In this document: positions 1-5,033 of the stretch, piece by piece | Position numbering within the stretch: position 1 is the first letter of the stretch | Layout of the letters: each line of letters opens with the position of its first letter | From: Bacteroidota bacterium | GTDB lineage: Bacteria > Bacteroidota > Bacteroidia > NORP154 | Direction: 5' to 3' | NCBI GenBank assembly: GCA_002401055.1 | Contig: NVRZ01000265.1 | Coordinates: 1 to 5,033, forward strand | Length of the DNA stretch: 5,033 nucleotides | Position numbers and translations under genes: made by a program | The notes under the pieces: model-generated | Told to the model about the DNA's origin: nothing | Seen by the model: only the letters and a program-made list of their open reading frames with translations | Databases searched by the model: none

Positions 1-1263
1 CCAGACAAAGAAGATATTGCTACAAGTTTGGATAATATCGCCATTATATATTATGAAAAAGCTGGAACCCAGCAAGATCCTGATTCATCTAGGTTTTACT
101 ACGACATGAGCATAGATTATTTCTTGAAATCTCTGAATATTGATCAGGAGGTAGATAATAAGGATGGAATAGCAAGAAGCCTGAATAATTTGGGAGAAGT
201 ATACCTAGCTAAGGGAGATCAAAAAATCGCGATAGAATATCTTGAAAAAAGCATGTTGGTTGCTAAGAAGATTGGGCAGAAGCATATAATAATGGGTACA
301 AACAGAAATCTTGAACTTATTGCTGCCGAGTTAAATGATTTCGAATCAGCTTATCGGTACCATCGCATATACTCCAGCTATAAAGATTCTTTGTTTAATC
401 AGGAAAAGTCTAAACAAATCACGGAGATGCAAACCAAATATGAAACCGAAAAAAAAGAAAAAGAAATTATTATGCTTTCCAGCATAAATCAGATACAGGA
501 GTTACAGTTAAGCAAGAACAGATATTTGATATTTGGTTTGGCGGGTATGGTTCTGCTAATAGGAGTAATTGCCGTGCTGTTTATTCGTCAGAACAAACTA
601 CAAGCGAAGCATAAGGAAATTGAGCTCGAGCAAAAATTACTTCGAGCTCAAATGAACCCGCATTTCATTTTCAATTCACTGAATTCAATTCAGCGCTTAA
701 TATTGGAGAGTAACAATGATGACGCCTATACTTATTTGCAGAAATTTAGTACGCTAATGCGCAAGATATTGGAGCATTCCGGTTTGTCTGCTATTCCTAT
801 TGTGGATGAGATTGCACTGCTAAAATTGTATCTTGATCTGGAGTCTTTACGTTTTGAGAATAAGTTTGAGTATCACATAGAGGTGCAAGACGAGTTGGAT
901 TCGTTGGAGGCGAGTATTCCCACCATGCTCATACAGCCTCATGTAGAAAATGCTATTCATCATGGCTTGATGTCCAAGAAATCAGGAGGGAAGATAGATA
1001 TCGGCCTGAAGAGAAGTAACGGACACCTAGTTTGTGTTGTTGAAGATAATGGCATTGGGCGCAAGAAAGCCATGGAGCTCAAAGAAAAAAGTCAAACCAA
1101 CCATAAGTCCATGGGAATATCTATTACCGAAGAAAGGCTAAAGTATTTAAATGCAAAAGTCGGAAGGTCGTTAAGTGTGAGTATTCATGATTTGGTTGAT
1201 GATGACGGAAATGCATCAGGTACTAAAGTTGAAATGTCAATTCCATTAGAATTTGAATATTAG
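1..1263 (+). CDS. TPR-containing LytS-type sensor histidine kinase, 5'-partial
   Basis: This is a membrane histidine kinase that should autophosphorylate on histidine and pass the phosphate to the LytTR regulator encoded next. The frame is open back to base 1 and already encodes TPR sequence there, so the gene start is outside the window; the TTG at 28 is not a credible start. Residues are numbered from base 1. TPR-like helices lie at about 4-50 (with an insertion near 22-35) and 55-91, with a degenerate one at 95-128. A charged coiled-coil stretch covers about 133-174, a single membrane helix 176-195, and a second helical linker 196-216. The His_kinase (PF06580-type) motif NPHFIFNSLNSI puts the phospho-acceptor at His221. 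The ATPase N-box is LIQPHVENAIHHG (310-322, Asn317) and the G-box is VEDNGIG (347-353), followed by SMGI and a conserved ERL helix. All catalytic motifs look intact. By family knowledge the TPRs are probably periplasmic; the ligand is unknown. The gene ends 6 bases before the regulator, so the two are presumably co-transcribed. Confidence 0.95.
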   Translation, partial: PDKEDIATSLDNIAIIYYEKAGTQQDPDSSRFYYDMSIDYFLKSLNIDQEVDNKDGIARSLNNLGEVYLAKGDQKIAIEYLEKSMLVAKKIGQKHIIMGTNRNLELIAAELNDFESAYRYHRIYSSYKDSLFNQEKSKQITEMQTKYETEKKEKEIIMLSSINQIQELQLSKNRYLIFGLAGMVLLIGVIAVLFIRQNKLQAKHKEIELEQKLLRAQMNPHFIFNSLNSIQRLILESNNDDAYTYLQKFSTLMRKILEHSGLSAIPIVDEIALLKLYLDLESLRFENKFEYHIEVQDELDSLEASIPTMLIQPHVENAIHHGLMSKKSGGKIDIGLKRSNGHLVCVVEDNGIGRKKAMELKEKSQTNHKSMGISITEERLKYLNAKVGRSLSVSIHDLVDDDGNASGTKVEMSIPLEFEY

Positions 1264-1269
1264 ACATAT

Positions 1270-2016
1270 ATGTTAAAAGCAGTAATAATTGATGATGAAA
1301 GCAGCGGAAGGGTAACCTTGGAAAGGTTGTTGGAGAAGATTGCTCCATTGATCAATGTTCAGGGAACAGCTGAGTCGGTTGAGTCGGGAAAGAAGCTAAT
1401 AGATCAACTATCTCCTGATCTGGTATTTCTGGATATAGAAATGCCTGATGGAACGGGTTTTGACCTGTTGTCTTCTTTTGATCGAATCAATTTTGAAGTA
1501 ATCTTTGTAACGGCATTCAATGATTATGCAATTAATGCATTTAAATTTTCAGCAGTAGATTATCTGGTCAAACCGGTAGATATTGAAGAGTTAAAATCCG
1601 CTGTTGGAAAAGCAGAAGAAAAGATAGCCGATCGAACAAGTAAAAAAAACTTTGAGGTCTTAATTCAAAATCTCAAAAATCCCAATGCCCAACTGAACCA
1701 AATAGCGCTTCCCACACTGGAGGGGTTGACCTTTGTTCCCGTTAGCGATATCATGCGCTGTGAAGCCAATGAATACAACACGTGGTTTTATTTGACTGAC
1801 GGGAGCAAATTATTGGTAACGAAAACTCTTAAGGATTTTGAGCATCTCTTGTTGGATCATCATTTTTTTCGCGTGCATAAATCACACCTTGTTAATCTCA
1901 ATCAAATCAAGAGCTATATCCGGGGTGCCGCTGGTTATATTGTTCTCACAGACAATAAGGAAGTCCCCATTTCCAGAAGGAAAAAGGAGGCATTCCTAAA
2001 ACTTTGGTCAAAATAA
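1270..2016 (+). CDS. LytTR-family response regulator (LytR/AlgR type)
   Basis: This 248-residue cytoplasmic transcription regulator has the usual length for a REC-LytTR protein. The receiver domain spans about 2-118. Its acidic pocket is Asp8/Asp9, the phospho-acceptor is Asp55 in the VFLDIEMPDGTG motif, the switch Thr is Thr81 (FVTAF), and Lys101 is in LVKPVD. After a linker (about 119-143), the LytTR DNA-binding domain spans about 144-247. Its signature FFRVHKSHLVNLNQI is at 199-213 and the terminal VPISRRKKEAF segment at 232-242. The ATG lies 6 bases after the kinase stop codon. There is no Shine-Dalgarno sequence, which is normal in Bacteroidota, and translation is probably coupled to the kinase. 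LytTR domains bind paired direct repeats about 21 bases apart, and such repeats occur right after this gene (2041-2090), so the neighbouring lipoprotein gene is a candidate direct target. The family call is secure; the regulated process is not known. Confidence 0.97.
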   Translation: MLKAVIIDDESSGRVTLERLLEKIAPLINVQGTAESVESGKKLIDQLSPDLVFLDIEMPDGTGFDLLSSFDRINFEVIFVTAFNDYAINAFKFSAVDYLVKPVDIEELKSAVGKAEEKIADRTSKKNFEVLIQNLKNPNAQLNQIALPTLEGLTFVPVSDIMRCEANEYNTWFYLTDGSKLLVTKTLKDFEHLLLDHHFFRVHKSHLVNLNQIKSYIRGAAGYIVLTDNKEVPISRRKKEAFLKLWSK

Positions 2017-2019
2017 CTA

Positions 2020-2033
2020 CGATTAGCCAATCG
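2020..2033 (+). other. Short hairpin just after the regulator stop codon
   Basis: CGATT (2020-2024) and AATCG (2029-2033) form a perfect 5-bp inverted repeat around a 4-base loop, AGCC, three bases after the stop codon. No T-tract follows, so it is not a convincing intrinsic terminator. It could be a minor 3'-end structure of the two-component mRNA or chance. Confidence 0.25.
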
Positions 2034-2040
2034 GGTGAAT

Positions 2041-2090
2041 TCCGTTACTTTACTTAATCTTACCGTTTCCCGCCAGTAATTACCGTTAAG
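2041..2090 (+). promoter_or_regulatory. Candidate LytTR operator: three direct repeats
   Basis: Three 9-base elements lie in the same orientation: TCCGTTACT (2041-2049), ACCGTTTCC (2062-2070) and ACCGTTAAG (2082-2090), with gaps of 12 and 11 bases. All share CCGTT, and the last two share the 8-mer TTACCGTT exactly 20 bases apart. The published LytTR site consensus, as I recall it, is [TA][AC][CA]GTTN[AG][TG] in direct repeats with a 12-13 base gap. The third element matches at every position, the first misses one and the second misses two. The third also differs by a single base from the AgrA-type ACAGTTAAG. The repeats lie on one DNA face, between a LytTR regulator gene and a divergence-free downstream gene, and just upstream of a candidate promoter. 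This is the expected position for an activator. Binding by the adjacent regulator is inferred. Confidence 0.6.
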
Positions 2091-2103
2091 TGTTTTGCTC
2101 TTT

Positions 2104-2131
2104 TTTGAGAATGGGAGCTAATGTACTTTTA
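2104..2131 (+). promoter_or_regulatory. Candidate Bacteroidota-type promoter for the lipoprotein gene
   Basis: The Bacteroidota housekeeping promoter is roughly TTG at -33 and TAnnTTTG at -7. Here TTTG at 2104-2107 is followed after 16 bases by TACTTTTA (2124-2131), which matches the -7 element except for its last base. The spacing is slightly short for the consensus. It begins 13 bases after the last LytTR-like repeat, and a weak promoter helped by an upstream-bound activator would look like this. Transcription would start at about 2137-2140, giving a leader of roughly 43-46 bases. Confidence 0.4.
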
Positions 2132-2138
2132 GGCCATC

Positions 2139-2160
2139 AAAACTTAATCAACCAAGTTTT
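2139..2160 (+). other. Hairpin in the lipoprotein gene leader
   Basis: AAAACTT (2139-2145) and AAGTTTT (2154-2160) are a perfect 7-bp inverted repeat around an 8-base loop. If the promoter at 2104-2131 is right, the hairpin sits at the very 5' end of the transcript, where such stems can protect mRNA from decay. Alternatives are a weak terminator for the two-component operon (the T-run is only four bases and the stem is AT-rich) or a protein-binding palindrome. The start codon is 22 bases further on and is not sequestered. Confidence 0.35.
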
Positions 2161-2182
2161 CACTGCAGCAATCCACTAAATC

Positions 2183-2602
2183 ATGAAGCAGACTACATTG
2201 TTAACATTAATCATTCTTACTCTTTCCTTCGCTGGCTGCGAGAAGAGCAAGACCAAACTCACCATTACAAACAGCACAACTGAATCGGCTTACACCTGGT
2301 CTCATGGAACAGTAGATCTTAAATGGGATGTGCATGTGGTGGTTAATGGAGTTGATTTTGGAGTCATCAAGTACGGAGAATCTGTAGAAATGGAAATCAG
2401 GGGCAAAACAATGCTAATTGAAAGGTTTAATCTGGATAGCTGCCTTAACAGCACCGTGTATTATAAGACCAATGCTGGCCGATGGTGCTATAAAAATGAT
2501 GAGTCAAAAAGGCTATTATTTAAGGAAACGCAGCCGAAAATTCCATCATTGAACGGTAAGTACAGCTGGGAAATGGGCTATGGATCTGAACCAACTGATT
2601 AA
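2183..2602 (+). CDS. Small predicted lipoprotein of unknown function
   Basis: I do not recognise this 139-residue protein. Its N-terminus has Lys2, a hydrophobic stretch (about 5-17) and a lipobox-like FAGC ending at Cys19, so it is probably cleaved by signal peptidase II and lipid-anchored through Cys19. Phe at -3 is less usual than Leu but tolerated. The residues after Cys19 (EKSKTK) do not match the acidic surface-export signals known in some Bacteroidota, so inner face versus cell surface is undecided. The mature part, about 120 residues, is rich in alternating hydrophobic and polar residues (for example WDVHVVVNGVDFG at 48-60), which suggests a compact beta fold. Cys87 and Cys102 could form a disulfide. 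ATG 2183 is preceded by an A-rich leader without Shine-Dalgarno sequence and is the only start that keeps the signal peptide. The LytTR-like repeats and candidate promoter upstream make it a likely output of the two-component pair (inference). Confidence 0.85.
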   Translation: MKQTTLLTLIILTLSFAGCEKSKTKLTITNSTTESAYTWSHGTVDLKWDVHVVVNGVDFGVIKYGESVEMEIRGKTMLIERFNLDSCLNSTVYYKTNAGRWCYKNDESKRLLFKETQPKIPSLNGKYSWEMGYGSEPTD

Positions 2603-2727
2603 TAAATCTGCTGAGAATGAACAAAAGGCCAGTATACCGATCATTAATAATTGATCAAATGATGAATATAATTATACCCAAGTATTAAAAGGAAAAACAA
2701 TAAAAAATTAAAATAAACAGAGTTAAC
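2603..2727 (+). promoter_or_regulatory. AT-rich leader region of the T9SS cargo gene
   Basis: This 125-base gap contains a small inverted repeat, GATCA (2639-2643) with TGATC (2652-2656), overlapping the palindrome TTGATCAA (2651-2658). A TATAAT-like run follows at 2667-2672. No good TAnnTTTG element is visible, so the promoter is not assigned. The last 40 or so bases before the ATG are strongly A-rich and have no Shine-Dalgarno sequence near the start; the AAAAGGA at 2687-2693 is about 35 bases away, too far. A-rich leaders of this kind are typical of well-translated Bacteroidota genes. No LytTR-type repeat pair is present. Confidence 0.4.
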
Positions 2728-5025
2728 ATGAAACAACATAATTTATATCTAGCATTTCTAATCTTTATCATATCCTGGAGTTCAACAGCACAGGTGCCAG
2801 AAATTAATTCCATTGAAGTGAACATGGGCTATAATGGAAAACGCAGCCTCATGGCCAATAACAAAACCCTATATATAAGTTCAATTGCTTCCGGAAATTT
2901 ACCTGATAATCATACATTAATTAGGGAAACAGATGATAATGACAGTGTGCTATGGGCTAAGTTGATCAAAAATTCGGATACTACATTGGGACTCAATGCG
3001 GGGGAGATTACAAATACCGCTAACGGAGACTATCTTTTCCGAGGTTCTATTGCTGGGTCGTTCTCTTTCGTTACCCTGAGCAGTCTGGATCAAAGCTTTC
3101 AGGAGAAATGGTCGAAAAAATACTCTACCAGCACCTACACAACAAATCCTTATATAATGGAGGATCAGGATCAAAACCTCATCATCGGTGCCACCTTTGA
3201 CGCAGTTGCAGACGAAGATCTGTTAGTGTACAAATTAGACTCGAATGGAAATGTAATATGGGCTAATAATTACGGAGATAATAACCTGGATGAGGCGCTC
3301 TTTGGTATATATGAAACAACGGATAATAATTATTTGGCCATCGGTCAAAATCATACTACAGGTATAGTAGGGGAGATCATGCTGCTTAAGATTGACACTG
3401 CTGGCAACTTGCTGTGGTCCAAGAAATTGGGCGACTCACTCTATGTATATGGAACCCATAAGGCGGCTAATGGCGATTACATTATTTGGGGATCGAAGTA
3501 TTTCAGCGCATCCTTGAGAACCGACATTTTTATCCTGTCTATAGATGATAACGGCAATGTTAATTGGTTCAATATGTATCAGGGAGCGGGATCTAAGGAC
3601 AGCTACCCCGCGAGGTATTTGTTAGAGACGGCGGATGGTGGGTTTGTAATTCCCGGAGAGTACGAAAACTATGTCATCTACGGAGACCTAAGTATAATCA
3701 AGACGTCGGGCCAGGGAGCTCTTGAGTGGTTTAGGGTATATCAATTTGCTTCAAAAGGCAGCCAGGCCTATTATGTCTACGAAAACATCGATAGCAGTTT
3801 AACTGTGTTTGGCAGGGAACAAATCAATTGGACCGGGTCTAATAAGTACCAGGACCTCAAACTCGAAGTACCAGCTGGTGGTGGATTTACTTGCGAGAAC
3901 AATATTGATTTTCAAGCCGGGCTGTCACTTCAGACTGATATTTTTTCCACCAGTAATCTCACGGTTAATAATGTCAACATTACGGTTAATGCAATGGCGG
4001 TAAATGTTATGGACACTGTATATGCGCATGTAGACAGTAGCATTTGCTCTGATACCGTTATTTGTTCTGTCAGCTCCTCTTTTAGTGGCAGTGCCAGTAG
4101 TATTTGTGTTAATGAAACTGTCAATTTCACCAATTCCAGCAGTGGAGCTACTTCGTACACCTGGAAAGAAAATGGGGCCAGCTTCAGCACAGCTACAGAT
4201 GCCTCCCGAACTTTTAGCACCGCGGGAACTTTTACAATCAGCTTGGTAGCGGATAGCGCTGGTTGCAGCAATAGTTCGAGCATGGTGATAACGGTGATCG
4301 CATTGCCAGTGGTTTCCTTCAACGGCTTAGGTGGCCTCTACTGCGATGATGATGTTGCCGTAACACTAGTTGGCTCACCAACAGGTGGCACATTCACTGG
4401 AACTGGAATTACCGTAAATCAATTTGATCCCACAGCCGCTGGAATTGGAACCTATACGATTACCTATTCCTATACGGATGTCAACAATTGTACAAATAGC
4501 TTTAACCAAAGTGTGACGGTGGATTTGCCAATAGCATCTTTCACCGGACTGGCAACTACCTATTGTGATAATGATGTGCCCGTATCCTTAACCGGCTCAC
4601 CTACAGGTGGCACTTTTTCTGGAACAGGAATCACAGGAAGCCAGTTTGACCCAGCTGTGGCGGGAGTAGGTGCCTTCGTAATTACCTATACGCTTCCTTC
4701 TGGCCCTGGCAACTGTTCCGCAGTCGACAGTCAAAATGTGACCGTGGGCGTTTGTTCTGGGATTGATGAGGTTGATAACGATATGAATGTCGAAGTCTAT
4801 CCGAACCCTTTTAGTGAGAAAACAACTATTAGGTTCTCAAACACGAACGGTGAAATGTATACTCTTTATCTCTACGATATTTTGGGCAAAGAACTGAGAA
4901 AAATTCAAGATATCACTTCAAAAGAGATTACTATTAGAAGAGGAAATTTGAGCGAGGGGGTGTATTTCTATAAACTTGAGAATAATAAGGAGTCAATACG
5001 TACAGGGAAAATAATCATTCAATAA
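2728..5025 (+). CDS. Secreted multidomain protein with PKD, Ig-like repeats and T9SS type A sorting domain
   Basis: This 765-residue protein is predicted to be exported by Sec and then carried across the outer membrane by the type IX secretion system to the surface or medium. The signal peptide is residues 1-22 (Lys2, hydrophobic core 6-16, cleavage near STAQ/VP). Residues about 30-380 form a repetitive region in which segments such as DSNGNVIWANNYG (171-183), DTAGNLLWSKKLG (223-235) and DDNGNVNWFNMYQG (273-286) alternate with DNNYLAIG/NGDYIIWG/DGGFVIPG strands about 50 residues apart, as in beta-propeller-like proteins of Bacteroidota. A Cys-containing linker (381-446) leads to a PKD-like domain (about 447-523, with TYTW-type core SYTWKENG and GTFTISL). 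Two Ig-like repeats follow (527-598 and 601-673), then the sorting domain (about 680-765) with VYPNPF (690-695), LYDILGKEL and LSEGVYFYKL, ending in KIIIQ. No catalytic motif is seen; an adhesive, binding or structural role is likely. It is complete, with its stop 8 bases before the window end. Confidence 0.95.
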   Translation: MKQHNLYLAFLIFIISWSSTAQVPEINSIEVNMGYNGKRSLMANNKTLYISSIASGNLPDNHTLIRETDDNDSVLWAKLIKNSDTTLGLNAGEITNTANGDYLFRGSIAGSFSFVTLSSLDQSFQEKWSKKYSTSTYTTNPYIMEDQDQNLIIGATFDAVADEDLLVYKLDSNGNVIWANNYGDNNLDEALFGIYETTDNNYLAIGQNHTTGIVGEIMLLKIDTAGNLLWSKKLGDSLYVYGTHKAANGDYIIWGSKYFSASLRTDIFILSIDDNGNVNWFNMYQGAGSKDSYPARYLLETADGGFVIPGEYENYVIYGDLSIIKTSGQGALEWFRVYQFASKGSQAYYVYENIDSSLTVFGREQINWTGSNKYQDLKLEVPAGGGFTCENNIDFQAGLSLQTDIFSTSNLTVNNVNITVNAMAVNVMDTVYAHVDSSICSDTVICSVSSSFSGSASSICVNETVNFTNSSSGATSYTWKENGASFSTATDASRTFSTAGTFTISLVADSAGCSNSSSMVITVIALPVVSFNGLGGLYCDDDVAVTLVGSPTGGTFTGTGITVNQFDPTAAGIGTYTITYSYTDVNNCTNSFNQSVTVDLPIASFTGLATTYCDNDVPVSLTGSPTGGTFSGTGITGSQFDPAVAGVGAFVITYTLPSGPGNCSAVDSQNVTVGVCSGIDEVDNDMNVEVYPNPFSEKTTIRFSNTNGEMYTLYLYDILGKELRKIQDITSKEITIRRGNLSEGVYFYKLENNKESIRTGKIIIQ
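4306..4746 (+). repeat. Tandem Ig-like repeat pair, 222-base period
   Basis: Two adjacent copies within the T9SS cargo gene encode residues 527-598 and 601-673. Each starts with P-hydrophobic-x-SF-x-GL, has YCD (Cys539, Cys613), then a near-identical GSPTGGTF-[TS]-GTGIT core, QFDP, an [AG][IV]G-[TA]-[YF]-x-ITY strand and a second Cys (588, 663). Equivalent positions are exactly 74 codons apart, for example GGCTCACC at 4372 and 4594. Over about 40 bases from those points the copies remain clearly alignable at DNA level. This fits an older in-frame duplication. The second copy diverges after its ITY strand. Confidence 0.85.
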
Positions 5026-5033
5026 TTAAAATC

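Noticed and set aside
28..30. TTG as start codon of the sensor kinase.
   Set aside because: The frame stays open to base 1 and the residues before the TTG continue the TPR helix, and no signal peptide follows it. The gene is truncated by the window edge.
2639..2658. GATCA/TGATC inverted repeat as a terminator for the lipoprotein gene.
   Set aside because: The stem is only 5 bp, the loop is AT-rich and no T-tract follows, so termination is not supported.
2667..2672. TATAAT as a sigma-70 style -10 box for the cargo gene.
   Set aside because: Bacteroidota promoters use a different -7 element (TAnnTTTG), no properly spaced -35 or -33 partner is seen, and such hexamers are expected by chance in this AT-rich gap.
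2950..3174. A 74-codon open frame on the minus strand.
   Set aside because: It is antisense to the propeller-like region of the cargo gene and has no recognisable domain or leader.
3961..3990. A second LytTR-like pair, ACGGTTAAT at 3961-3969 and 3982-3990, 21 bases apart.
   Set aside because: It is inside the cargo gene and is produced by a repeated Thr-Val-Asn peptide (ACG GTT AAT in frame), so coding explains it. It also misses the consensus at one position in each copy and has no promoter nearby. It is a reminder that the LytTR consensus is loose.
3809..4003. A 64-codon + strand frame overlapping the cargo gene.
   Set aside because: It is an out-of-frame shadow of the cargo gene without domain features.
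3930..4322. A 130-codon open frame on the minus strand.
   Set aside because: It lies wholly antisense to the PKD-like part of the cargo gene, where the + strand shows clear domain structure; its translation has only low-complexity hydrophobic content.

Overview
The window reads as a piece of a Bacteroidota chromosome, probably a marine or environmental Flavobacteriia/Cytophagia-type organism. Four things point that way: a TPR-type LytS-like histidine kinase paired with a LytTR response regulator, a C-terminal type IX secretion (T9SS) sorting domain, A-rich leaders without Shine-Dalgarno sequences, and moderate-to-low GC content. All four genes are on the + strand. No RNA gene, CRISPR array, insertion sequence or integrase is visible.

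Layout. Positions 1-1263 hold the 3' part of a sensor kinase (its start lies upstream of the window) with periplasmic-type TPRs, one membrane helix and a His_kinase/HATPase module. Six bases later comes its partner LytTR response regulator (1270-2016), so the two form a two-component operon. The 166-base gap that follows (2017-2182) is the most informative non-coding stretch. It has three copies of a CCGTT-centred element spaced 20-21 bases apart, which fit the known LytTR operator pattern. A plausible Bacteroidota promoter lies just downstream, and then a short hairpin at the predicted 5' end of the next transcript. That transcript encodes a 139-residue predicted lipoprotein of unknown function (2183-2602). 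After an AT-rich gap (2603-2727) comes a 765-residue secreted T9SS cargo protein (2728-5025), built from a propeller-like repeat region, a PKD domain, two tandem Ig-like repeats and the sorting domain.

How the parts may work together (inference): the kinase senses an envelope signal through its TPR region and phosphorylates the LytTR regulator. The regulator then binds the three-site operator and activates the lipoprotein gene beside it. The T9SS cargo gene has its own long A-rich leader and no recognisable LytTR operator, so its membership in the regulon is unproven. The gene families are individually common in Bacteroidota. The operator-promoter arrangement feeding an unrecognised small lipoprotein is the part most worth testing.
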